Assembly (NCBI RefSeq): GCF_029203305.1 | Contig: NC_089463.1 | Coordinates: 885,001 to 949,000 of the forward strand | Length of the DNA: 64,000 nucleotides | Source: Yamadazyma tenuis | Taxonomy: Eukaryota; Ascomycota; Pichiomycetes; Serinales; Debaryomycetaceae | Direction of reading: 5' to 3' | Made by a program: the position numbers and the translations under genes | Shown: positions 36,892 through 46,180 of the stretch, piece after piece | Numbering within the stretch: position 1 is the first letter of the stretch | Layout: every line of letters starts with the position of its first letter | The notes under the pieces: generated by a model | Databases searched by the model: none | The model's input: the letters and a program-made list of their open reading frames with translations, nothing else | Told to the model about the DNA's origin: nothing

Positions 36892-38055
36892 ATGGTTTAT
36901 ACCTGTAACTCGTGTAACTTGGCGTTCGAAGATGCCACAAACCAAAGGGATCATATGAAAGGCGACTGGCACAGATATAACTTAAAGAGGAGAGTAGCTC
37001 AATTACCTCCTGTTGATGAAGAGTCCTTCAATCTTAAAGTCTCAGCAACAAGTCAAGAATCAAATGACTCAGAAAAGTCTAACAAGAAAGCAGAAAGGAG
37101 AAGAAAGAAGGAAGAGATTTTGGAACAGAAGCGTAAGATTCTTGAAACAGCTAGAAGAGCAATGCAGCAAAAACAAGATGCACAGTTAATGAGTGGAATG
37201 GAAGAGCTTGGGTTGGAGGTGTCAGATCCAATTTTTATTCAAGAGCAACCAAAGGATACCTTGTCATCTGAGGAACTCGAAGAACAGTTATATAAGGAAA
37301 AAGAGAAGAATCGTGTTGATATACCGCCAAGTACTTGTTTATTCTGTCATCCAAAGGAAAGGGCAGATTTTGCAACTGTTGACGAAAGCATCGAACATAT
37401 GTTCCAAAAGCATGGATTATATGTTCCAGAAATAAAATACTTAGTGGACAAAGAAGGATTAATCAGATATCTTGGAGAGAAGATAGGGTTTGGTAACATT
37501 TGTTTGTGCTGTAATTATCAAGGAAGAAATGTAGAGGCGGTGAGGGAGCACATGAAGGTTAAGAGACATATGAGAATACCATACGAATCTGAAGATGAGA
37601 AGCTTGAGATATCTGAGTTTTACGACTTTTCTTCTACATACAATGACTTTTTTAAAGCTGAGGATTTGATAGGTGAAAATGATGGTGATGATTGGGAAGA
37701 CATTTCAGGAGAGGAAGGGGAGTACAATTCTGACGAAGACTTACCCGAGAAAGATGCAGGTGCTATAGTCCAAAACGGGTTTGAGTTGATTTTACCTACT
37801 GGTAAGGTATTGGGACATAGAAGCTTGCAGAGGTACTTCAAACAAAACTTGCCACCCGAAAGAGAGTTGAGTGAAGGCCAAGGGACAATAGTAGCAGCTG
37901 AAGACAGACATATGTTGAATGTTAGAGATAAGAAAGAATTTGGTACTCAGAAGTTGGCTTGGAGACTGGAACAGTATAATGCTAAATTTTATGAAAAGAA
38001 GGCCGCCAAGAACGCCAATAATCAAATGCATTATAGAGACCAGTTGTTGCAATAG
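36892..38055 (+). CDS. REI1: Cytoplasmic pre-60S factor Rei1
   Basis: Zinc-finger protein required late in cytoplasmic 60S maturation for release and recycling of Arx1-Alb1. The 387-residue product has a C2H2 finger at the N-terminus (VYTCNSCNLAF...HMKGDWHRYNLKRRVAQLPP), a basic and coiled linker, two more C2H2-type fingers (CLFCHPKE...HMFQKHG; CLCCNYQGRNVEAVREHMKVKRH), then acidic SEDEKLEISEFYDFSSTYNDF and the conserved C-terminus (LPTGKVLGHRSLQRYFKQ; MHYRDQLLQ). That tail enters the polypeptide exit tunnel in known structures. The ATG at 36892 is the natural start; the longer frame begins at TTG. Length matches S. cerevisiae Rei1 (393), and the tail favours Rei1 over its paralog Reh1. Confidence 0.92.
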   Translation: MVYTCNSCNLAFEDATNQRDHMKGDWHRYNLKRRVAQLPPVDEESFNLKVSATSQESNDSEKSNKKAERRRKKEEILEQKRKILETARRAMQQKQDAQLMSGMEELGLEVSDPIFIQEQPKDTLSSEELEEQLYKEKEKNRVDIPPSTCLFCHPKERADFATVDESIEHMFQKHGLYVPEIKYLVDKEGLIRYLGEKIGFGNICLCCNYQGRNVEAVREHMKVKRHMRIPYESEDEKLEISEFYDFSSTYNDFFKAEDLIGENDGDDWEDISGEEGEYNSDEDLPEKDAGAIVQNGFELILPTGKVLGHRSLQRYFKQNLPPERELSEGQGTIVAAEDRHMLNVRDKKEFGTQKLAWRLEQYNAKFYEKKAAKNANNQMHYRDQLLQ

Positions 38056-38057
38056 AG

Positions 38058-38082
38058 TATATATATATATATATATATATAT
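38058..38082. repeat. (TA)n microsatellite
   Basis: A pure TA dinucleotide run of 25 bases in the 42-base spacer between the convergent REI1 and LAS21 stop codons. It would give AU-rich 3' ends to both transcripts. Confidence 0.95.
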
Positions 38083-38097
38083 TGAGGAATGCAGCCT

Positions 38098-40704
38098 TCA
38101 TGTAATTGCGAGTAGAATGCCTGATACACCTAATTCGATAAAAGTATTGAGAAGAACAAACCATACACCAAAATATAAAAGTTTTGGCAGGAAAACCGTC
38201 CATATGAATAAGTGGAATCTCAAATTATAGCAGGCAAATATCAAGTTTGTACAACAAATAGAGTAAAACAAAAGGTTAGTCAATAATTTCAAATTCAAGA
38301 GTTTGAATTTGATCCCCTTCAAATTGATCAAATCACTAGCAAAGTTTTTGATTTGAAAATTAACCAAGTTCGTCTCAAATATTAACTGAATGGAAGACAA
38401 TGACCAGAAAATTGGTCCACTAAAATTTGATATGAAAGTCAATGCACTAACTTTTTCGAGTTGATAAGATTTAATACCGTTGTAAGCATTAGATAGATCA
38501 ACAGTTGCCAACAGGTTCGTACCACCCATGGAGAAGAAGGTCAAGTTTGAGATTAGAAAGCTGAACAGGCTTACTATAAATACCAACTGGTCTAATTGTG
38601 TGTAGTTTTCCCTGTAGCTAAGAAGAATTTTGCTGAAGTGATGCTTAATAATAAAAAATATCAAAAACATTGGAACCAATTCAATTTTTGTTTGGTTTAT
38701 TAAGAATAACGTTAACAAGTTGACCAAATCAGTGATAAGACCTATTTTGAATCCCCTTAAAAACTTTAAAGCAATCCTGAAGAAGATTATCAATAGAACT
38801 CCAGCCAAACAATTATTGGATAATGAAACAAGTAAGTTCGAAATACGAGATTTATCGAATTCTCTGATATCAAATGATAGTAAGTTCCAGCTGATAAAAG
38901 TTTCCAACCACTCAGGTATATCATATCCATCCATATACCCTTGTAGTAGTTTGAACGAGAATGACATAGTAGCGAGGATACTTAAACTAACAAAGGTGAT
39001 TCCATTATTAACATCGTTATTCAAATAAGAAACATCATAAGAGTTTGACGATATCAGAAAGTTGAAACAGTGCCTTATGGAACCTTGGAAGTAGATTAAA
39101 GAACCGCAGACTAAGTATGTTAAACCAACCAAAAACCATAAAAGCGGAGGATTTTCTAAAAGCAAGTTGGTCAATACGTAATAATTATTGAATTTTTGGC
39201 CAGTGTTGGACCATGCCTTTATCACCCTCAAGGCTGTTAAGACAATAAGAAAGTTAGCGGGTAATTCAAAATTTTGGATCTTGAAAAGATAACCCAAAAA
39301 ACCCAAATTCAATAACCACCACAAATGATGCTCCTCCTCGACTAAAGATGATCCATGGAAGTGGAACGAATAAAGAACCATAGCGGTTTGAAAAACCAAC
39401 GTGGTCTTACTCAAAAATCCATAATTAAAGTAAGCCAAGATAGCCAACGTACATATAAAAGACCCAAAAAGTGATAAATACAAATTTGAGTAATTATAGT
39501 TGGAGGCAGTTTCGAACATAATGTCCTGTACTTTTCTCAAGAAGATATAATCATCTTCCGTTGTGCTTAACCCATGAAACTCAGAATTCAAGCTATGATC
39601 TCTATTATTCAAGTGAAAGAGATCTAAGAATTGTTTGCAATTATGCAAAAGAATACTATGATGAAGTTTCGAAGGGAAAAGGTCCAAAAATTGTCTTATA
39701 ATGATCCCCAAATTATTCTTCGCAATGGGGATGTTCAACAATAAGGAAAGGGTGGGAATAATATCAATTTGGTTAACTTTCTGGTAGTAATTATAGTCAT
39801 TATTTGGGGGAAGAGGAGCCTTCAAGTTCAACTTGAGCTGTTCAAACTTGGGCGAAACAAACAATAAAGCTGCACTTGTTTCTCCACTCGAAGATCCACC
39901 ATGATTACCAATTTCGTTCATTCCATGATCTCCCATTACAAGGAATAGTGTATTCTTATGATTGGAGGACTCGCTAAGAAATGTGTATATTCTCTCAATA
40001 ATCTTATCCATTTCTTCTTGTTTCAATTTCATAAATTTAGAGTCGGGTCCAGTTTTATGTCCAATATGATCCAATCCCAAATAATGGAGAATCAACCCAT
40101 CCCAGTTAGCTTCAGAAGCTAATTCATTATCCAAATGTCTCGTGACATTATTGTCCACTTCATAAAAGTCGCTAACGAAGAAGGAGTTAGTACCATCTGT
40201 GGAGTTGAAAAAGTCAGGAAACAACTTGAGCCAGGTATCATCGCCATAGAAATTGATGGTCTTGGGAGAATTCAGAGAATACTTGAACTGATGAAGCCAA
40301 TTGTCTTGATTCAATAGACCTTGGGATTTATCCTTATCGTCGGCAATATTAAGAATTGCATCTAGAAAATTAGGAGTGGACCCCAAGGTAATGCCTTTTA
40401 ATCTAGGCAAAGTGACAGTGGGAGGGTTAGAAAAAGCCGTGAACGGTATTGCCTTGTTGGACTCAATCAATTCATGTACAAAAGTGAACTTTGAATCCGA
40501 TTTACTGAATAAAAAGTCAGATCGAAGAGCATCTATCACCATAACCACGACTTTATCGAACATGGGCCTCTGAGATCCAAGTAGCAGCACATCGCTAAAC
40601 CCATCAAGAATCCTTTTGGAGGGGAAAAACCCCTTGAGGAATAGCAAAAATGAACCAACGTTTATGACTAAGAGGACAATCACCGGAAACCATGACAATT
40701 TCAT
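38098..40704 (-). CDS. LAS21: GPI ethanolamine-phosphate transferase 2 (Las21/Gpi7)
   Basis: ER membrane enzyme adding phosphoethanolamine to the second mannose of GPI anchors. The 868-residue model has an N-terminal signal-anchor (SWFPVIVLLVINVGSFLLFL), a lumenal alkaline-phosphatase-like catalytic domain (about residues 40-330) and at least ten C-terminal membrane segments. Metal and active-site blocks are intact: VVMVIDALRSDFLF, FSNPPTVTLPRLKGITLGS (nucleophile Thr), LHYLGLDHIGHKTGP and MGDHGMNEIGNHGGSSSGETSA. Upstream in-frame ATGs, including 40809, would add 35 residues without hydrophobic character; the ATG at 40704 puts the signal-anchor at the start as in S. cerevisiae. Convergent with REI1. 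Confidence 0.93.
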   Translation of the reverse strand: MKLSWFPVIVLLVINVGSFLLFLKGFFPSKRILDGFSDVLLLGSQRPMFDKVVVMVIDALRSDFLFSKSDSKFTFVHELIESNKAIPFTAFSNPPTVTLPRLKGITLGSTPNFLDAILNIADDKDKSQGLLNQDNWLHQFKYSLNSPKTINFYGDDTWLKLFPDFFNSTDGTNSFFVSDFYEVDNNVTRHLDNELASEANWDGLILHYLGLDHIGHKTGPDSKFMKLKQEEMDKIIERIYTFLSESSNHKNTLFLVMGDHGMNEIGNHGGSSSGETSAALLFVSPKFEQLKLNLKAPLPPNNDYNYYQKVNQIDIIPTLSLLLNIPIAKNNLGIIIRQFLDLFPSKLHHSILLHNCKQFLDLFHLNNRDHSLNSEFHGLSTTEDDYIFLRKVQDIMFETASNYNYSNLYLSLFGSFICTLAILAYFNYGFLSKTTLVFQTAMVLYSFHFHGSSLVEEEHHLWWLLNLGFLGYLFKIQNFELPANFLIVLTALRVIKAWSNTGQKFNNYYVLTNLLLENPPLLWFLVGLTYLVCGSLIYFQGSIRHCFNFLISSNSYDVSYLNNDVNNGITFVSLSILATMSFSFKLLQGYMDGYDIPEWLETFISWNLLSFDIREFDKSRISNLLVSLSNNCLAGVLLIIFFRIALKFLRGFKIGLITDLVNLLTLFLINQTKIELVPMFLIFFIIKHHFSKILLSYRENYTQLDQLVFIVSLFSFLISNLTFFSMGGTNLLATVDLSNAYNGIKSYQLEKVSALTFISNFSGPIFWSLSSIQLIFETNLVNFQIKNFASDLINLKGIKFKLLNLKLLTNLLFYSICCTNLIFACYNLRFHLFIWTVFLPKLLYFGVWFVLLNTFIELGVSGILLAIT

Positions 40705-42596
40705 TATAGAAGTGCCTTTTTGAGTTGACGGCTTGCAATTATACACGTCTGGGTTTGAAAAATGTTTTTGCATCGCGAGTGCCTGCACATTACTTTCTAC
40801 CCTGAGCATACCCTGAGCAGCTTAAGGAAGTAGAAAGAAGGACAAAGTAGAGAGATCTGCTCTCTCATTAGACAACTAGATAGGCTAATAAGTAGGAGGA
40901 AAACTCGCTGTATACGTAATTTGAGATTTTCTGCATTTGATTTAATCCTTCTAAGATGTTAATGGGCGATCTAGAATATTTATGGAGAATGAAAGGAGTA
41001 GACGAGTCAACTCCGGTGGGTGTATTAGTCAGAACTTTCATATTGTTTCACGGGTAGGACTGACGAATTACAATCAATGAAAGTTTTACCCCGATATGGT
41101 CCTCGTAAGCAACAAAAACGCTCCTTGGAAAAGAGGCTGAACAAGCAACATAGTTACAACTGTAGCTAGGATACCAATGTACCAAGAAGCTACAAAAGTT
41201 TATAGCCATCGGCAGCCACTCATCAGAGATACATATTTTAACTGAGTGTGTTTTGTGTTCATCTCAGTGTTCTCAGATTCCATTCACTATAATGCTTGCC
41301 ATGATCATGAAGAAGGCCTTTCAAAATATTTACAGGGTTACAGTGTATTATTTGACAGCGATCCTCTGTCACCAATAGGATGTATTGGACATATATAGTT
41401 ATGAGCCCCTCGGCACACCCTTTCCACTAGGAGCTCCATCTATCAAAATTTGTTCAATTTGAAGATGAACGTTATTTAGAGCAGGTGTGTTTACTAGCTG
41501 ATTACTCCCTTGCTATATTAAAATGTCACAACAGCCTTCAGACTCTGGAGAAATACGATTGATGTTGTGTTTAAAAATATGGAGCCGCTAGACAGGATTT
41601 CGGACGAAACTTGGGCCGGTGGACCGTAACACATGTTCTTTGGAGTTGGGGAAGCCACCCGCCAAGAAGGACTTATATGGGGTAAGGAAGAGCCGCTAAG
41701 AAGAATGCCGACCTTCGTGGGGTTAGCTGTTAGTTGTTGAGTTTGAGATAATGATCAGCCGACCTAAAAAGCAGCCTAAAAAGGCGCCAGAAAATCTCGA
41801 GATTGCGAACAGTTTAGACAGTCTAGTGGGTATGTAGAATGCTTACAGTCCCTTGCTAGAGATCTAACAGTGAGTACTCTAACAATGTATTTCAGCGAAT
41901 TACAGTTATCAAGAAGAAAAAGATACCGGAATGCTTCCTAATAGAGAAGGTCGTACCTAGACCCGCATTGTTACCTAAACGGGCAATTGTAGCAGTGTAT
42001 CATTTGCTTGAGACGCTGATTGGATCATATATGCGAACTCAGAGATTATCCAAAGGGCACAGCACGGCAACTTATTATCTATGCGTTCATCCATGATATC
42101 GCTTATAAGATTAACATTTTGGTCGATCAGCCGCTAAGATCCCACTCTGTTTACTTGACTGGTTAACCTGTAGCAAGCACCAAAAATTAATTTTTTAGTG
42201 AATGAATGCGTGCGCCCATAAGAATGATGAGAAAGGACGGGGAAGGACTTGTAGATCATTATCTCCTCATAGTATTAGTATTGCAAGCTAATATTATACA
42301 CTATTGGAGAGATCTTATTCTTGTAGTGCTCTAGATATCCCAATACGAGCGGAATTGATGATAGTAGATGCAGAACGCCTCAGTGTTTTGGATATTTTTG
42401 CCTGGAATTTTCCCTTGATAAGCATGCATCGCTGATTGATGCAAATGATGGAAAAAGAAAAAATTCAACCAGATACCGAGACACTATTTAAACTCGCAGA
42501 TTTCCGGACTTTATAAAGTCAAGATCCACTTAATTGCAGCAGTAAATCGTTGTCATTTAGTTTTTCCGATAGACAACAAACAAGGGAACATATCAA
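40705..42596. other. 1.9-kb regulatory spacer between LAS21 and permease gene
   Basis: Divergent promoter region, by far the longest non-pericentric spacer here. It has scattered GATA sites (GATAAG near 42418, TTATC near 42075 and 42260) and three copies of AGCCGCTA (41583, 41691, 42129; the last two are identical for ten bases, AGCCGCTAAG). A TATA box (TATAAA, 42512-42517) lies about 80 bases before the permease ATG. No ORF or RNA gene was recognised. GATA sites would fit nitrogen catabolite control. Confidence 0.5.
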
Positions 42597-44318
42597 ATGT
42601 CTGACGAGGAAGCTAAACTTCAGTCAGTCAGATCCAATATCCATGTGGACGACTTACGAATTCAATCAATTTTGTCAAACAAGGGTGTTACTATCAATGT
42701 AGATCATGAAGTTGACAGCGATGAAGCCATGATTTTGGCTCTTGGTTACAAACAAGAATTTAAAAGAGAGTTTAACTTGTGGACTGTGTTTGCAGTATCA
42801 TTTAGTGTTTTAGGATTGTTACCATCTATTGCTGCTTGTGTTGATTATCAGCAATTAGTAGTTGGTGCTAGTCCCGTGCCTTGGATTTTGGCTGTTTTGT
42901 TTATAATATCAGTTGCTTTATCTATGGCCGAAGTGGCATCGGCTTTCCCAACTAGTGCTGGTACTCCATACGCTGTCAGTCAATTGGCTCCCAAACGTAT
43001 TGCCCCTGTGATGACTTGGTTAACTTGTTGGTCTAACTGGTTATGCCAAATTACTGGTACACCATCAGTGAATTATTCAGGAGCAAGTTTGATCTTTGCC
43101 TTGGTTACTTACAACAAGCCAAGCTTTCAGCCAACAACGGGACAAGCTTACGCCTTAACTTTGGGTATTCAGTTCTCACATGGGATTTTGGCTTCTTTAC
43201 CCACTAGATGGGCTGCTAGAATCAACTCTGTGGGAACCATTGCTAATGTGTTGTTTTTAGCCATTGTTTTTGTGATGATTTTGGCCGGCAATAAACGTCA
43301 AGAAATCTTTGCTGATGATCCCACTTTCGGTAACATTTCCAAATTCAACAACAATAGTGATGCTTGGGGGTTATATAACCAGACCGAATTCCCAACTGGT
43401 ATGGCTATGTTAATGTCATTTTTAGGGGTTATTTGGGCCATGAGTGGTTACGATTCTCCTTTCCATTTATCTGAAGAATGTTCGAATGCCGCCGAAGCGG
43501 TTCCAAAGGCCATTGTTATGACTGCAGTTGGAGGTGGTTTGATTGGTTTATTGTTTATGTTTGCCATGGCTTACACTGTTGTTAGTCTTGATCAAATTGC
43601 TGAGGATCCTTTGGGTTTAGGTCAAAGTTTTGTAACGTATTTGTCCCAAATATTACAAAAGAAGGCCATCAATGCTGCTGTATCCATGACAATCATTGCT
43701 TCATACTTCATGGGTGAATCCTGTCTATTGGCAGCTTCGAGAGTGACTTTCTCATACTCTAGAGATGGGATGTTTCCTTTCTTTTCCAAACTCGGAGCTA
43801 CGGTCAATCCTCACACCCAAACTCCTGTCTATGCTGTTTGGATAAACTTCATCATTGGACAATTATTATTGTTATTGATGTTTGCTAATGACACTGCTAT
43901 TGGGGCTATTTTCTCAGTGGGTGGTATTTCTGGGTTCGTTTCTTTTATTACCCCGGTGGTATTCAAAGTTACCAACGCTTACAGCACATTCAAAAGAGGT
44001 CCTTTCCATTTAGGTAAATGGTCTAGACCAATAGGATTTGTTAGTATTGCTTTTGTTGCTGTTATGATTCCAGTATTGTGTTTTCCATACGTCAAAGGAG
44101 ACGATTTGACTTTGGATGAAATGAATTGGACAGTAGTGGTGTACTTTGGTCCAATGCTTATGGCTTGGGTTTACTATATGGTGGCTGCTCACAAGTGGTA
44201 CAAGGGTCCAAAATCGAACTTAGATGAAGGTACTCTTGTGTACGAAGATGTCGATGGCATCCCTGATGAGAAAAACTATGCCAAAGAGGACGTCTCTAGT
44301 ACCAAGGCCAGTGATTAA
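42597..44318 (+). CDS. UGA4-family GABA/polyamine-type permease
   Basis: A 573-residue member of the amino acid/choline transporter (ACT) family within the APC superfamily, with about 12 membrane segments between residues 62 and 540 and hydrophilic ends. The pre-TM1 motif LALGYKQEFKREFNLWTVF and the following SFSVLGLLPSI match Uga4, and the cytoplasmic consensus block MSGYDSPFHLSEECSNAAEAVPKAIV fits the family signature; SRVTFSYSRDGMFPF and ITPVVFK also fit. Uga4 proteins import GABA and putrescine at the plasma membrane or vacuole. This branch is expanded in Candida-type yeasts, so the substrate cannot be fixed from sequence. The long upstream region suggests tight control. Confidence 0.78.
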   Translation: MSDEEAKLQSVRSNIHVDDLRIQSILSNKGVTINVDHEVDSDEAMILALGYKQEFKREFNLWTVFAVSFSVLGLLPSIAACVDYQQLVVGASPVPWILAVLFIISVALSMAEVASAFPTSAGTPYAVSQLAPKRIAPVMTWLTCWSNWLCQITGTPSVNYSGASLIFALVTYNKPSFQPTTGQAYALTLGIQFSHGILASLPTRWAARINSVGTIANVLFLAIVFVMILAGNKRQEIFADDPTFGNISKFNNNSDAWGLYNQTEFPTGMAMLMSFLGVIWAMSGYDSPFHLSEECSNAAEAVPKAIVMTAVGGGLIGLLFMFAMAYTVVSLDQIAEDPLGLGQSFVTYLSQILQKKAINAAVSMTIIASYFMGESCLLAASRVTFSYSRDGMFPFFSKLGATVNPHTQTPVYAVWINFIIGQLLLLLMFANDTAIGAIFSVGGISGFVSFITPVVFKVTNAYSTFKRGPFHLGKWSRPIGFVSIAFVAVMIPVLCFPYVKGDDLTLDEMNWTVVVYFGPMLMAWVYYMVAAHKWYKGPKSNLDEGTLVYEDVDGIPDEKNYAKEDVSSTKASD

Positions 44319-44789
44319 TTCAATTCTTCTAATTTGTACTTTGCAATTCAATATATATATATTCGACTTTAAGGTGATCGTCCGAGGCCTTGCATGCTAT
44401 AAGCCCCTTGTAGATCTACGAAGTTTGCAACCGAGTCCTTACTGAATGGTGTGCACTCCCACCATTTTTCTTGCTGTGTGCGCTTGGAGTTAAGCGTGCA
44501 CATACCACTACTTCCCACGTTTTTGGGCAGTAACAAATTATATAATACCAGAACCTCCACAGTGGTTTAATTTTATTTATACTACCTTGTAGTTGGACTT
44601 TCCTTCCTTCGTCATTCCACAAGAAACTACAGGGTACTTTCCGTGTTTTAAGTAATCATATTAGCAGTGTCTGTTGCATTTTGAGGTTGGAGAATAATCG
44701 ACATATTTTGTCACCCGTTTTTCTTTTAGCATTACCTTTCACAGGTTTAGCTTGCAAGTCCCTTGTATCAAAGGTTTCCAAGTATCAAA
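44319..44789. other. Permease-PHO80 spacer
   Basis: 470 bases with a short TA run near 44351-44362 at the permease 3' end, then the PHO80 promoter. No RNA gene or Pho4 E-box (CACGTG) was seen. Confidence 0.5.
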
Positions 44790-46055
44790 ATGGCAGCTAC
44801 TTCGACAACCTCGACGTCGGTGCGAAAAACACCATCTATATCTCCTAAAGATATTAAACAATTACAGCAATACCAAGAGTACCACCGCAAAAATGAAAGA
44901 CTTCTACGGGACGAACCCAACACTTGCAAGGACCCTTTCCTTCAACGATATGTTAAGAGTAACTATGTGTTAAACTTCAATAATTCCTCTTATTCCAGTG
45001 ATATTTACTCCAAGTATATGTCCACGAATTTGAACTTGGACCACAAACACAATAGAAGCAGTCTTAAGGGTAAGAAGCACTATATTCCTAGTCGAAGAAG
45101 GAAAAGCCGGTTATTGACAGTGTATGATCATAAATCTTCAGGCTCCGCTTCTTCCGATTCAACACCCACATTCAAAGAATCCCACTATCATCCAAAACAT
45201 ACTGCTAACAACTATATCAAGACTTCTGATTTAAAAGCTAATGTTTCTGAGCTGTCGAACCAAAAGCTCGTCAAATTAGTACCAGAAGACTTTGTAATGT
45301 GTAATATCAATGATTTGATTGTATTGATATCCAGAATGTTGGCCAACTTAATCAGTTTGAATAATAAATTGGTTCCCAATTCCATAATAAATGGGGAGGA
45401 TAACAAAAAGGGTTCTCTTCTAACAAGGTATCATTCAAGAACCCCTCCAAACATCTCGATTATCAACTACTTGACTAGATTAACAAAGTTTAATAATTTC
45501 TCCAATGCCAACCTTTTGACATGTATTTATTACATTGATTTGTTATCCTATAACTATCAACCATTTTTCACATTGAACAGTTGGACAGTGCACAGATTCT
45601 TGCTTATCGCTACCATGATATCCCAAAAATCTATGGAAGATTATTTCTTCACCAACGAACATTATGCTAAAGTGGGAGGAGTGGCATTAAACGAATTGAA
45701 CTATCTTGAGATTGATTTCTTACAGCGGGTCAATTGGAGGTGCATTCCTTACAAGACAACTACAAATGGCCAATCAAGCATTAAAGACTCTAAAGAAGTT
45801 CTTGATCTATACTATAGACAATTAATTGAGCTCATGGGTCAAAATTGCAAAGAAAATGAGTATATTTATGTGTTTGAGAATCCTAATGTGCTGATGGAAG
45901 TTGATAGGCAACTTCCCGAGTACATAACAACTAATGATATTAACGACAACCACGGTGATGGTTATTCAATTGACAAATCGAAATTCAACAAGAATGGGTT
46001 TAGTGTGGATTCTTCTTCTTCTCCTCATTTGAAGAGAAGATATCCCAATTCGTAA
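44790..46055 (+). CDS. PHO80: Pho80-type cyclin
   Basis: Cyclin partner of the kinase Pho85; in phosphate-replete cells the pair phosphorylates Pho4 and keeps it out of the nucleus. The 421-residue product has a basic, disordered N-terminal region (about 150 residues, with SRRRKSRLL) and then a cyclin box aligned closely with Pho80: VPEDFVMCNINDLIVLISRM, LTRYHSRTPPNISIINYLTR, CIYYIDLLSYNYQPFFTLNS and YAKVGGVALNELNYLEIDFL. It is longer than S. cerevisiae Pho80 (about 293), mainly through the N-terminal extension. The longer frame starts at TTG; the ATG at 44790 is used. In S. cerevisiae PHO80 is YOL001W, immediately left of CEN15, and RRP6 is immediately right, so their proximity here is ancestral linkage. 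Confidence 0.92.
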   Translation: MAATSTTSTSVRKTPSISPKDIKQLQQYQEYHRKNERLLRDEPNTCKDPFLQRYVKSNYVLNFNNSSYSSDIYSKYMSTNLNLDHKHNRSSLKGKKHYIPSRRRKSRLLTVYDHKSSGSASSDSTPTFKESHYHPKHTANNYIKTSDLKANVSELSNQKLVKLVPEDFVMCNINDLIVLISRMLANLISLNNKLVPNSIINGEDNKKGSLLTRYHSRTPPNISIINYLTRLTKFNNFSNANLLTCIYYIDLLSYNYQPFFTLNSWTVHRFLLIATMISQKSMEDYFFTNEHYAKVGGVALNELNYLEIDFLQRVNWRCIPYKTTTNGQSSIKDSKEVLDLYYRQLIELMGQNCKENEYIYVFENPNVLMEVDRQLPEYITTNDINDNHGDGYSIDKSKFNKNGFSVDSSSSPHLKRRYPNS

Positions 46056-46180
46056 CATGTGTATATAGTTTTATTTTAGGATGGGAAAAGGTATATGGGT
46101 TTATATTAATTAGAATCTTGAATAGTTGATTTGAAAGATATTTATCTATTCAATTATATTTACAAAGATGACGATGTACT

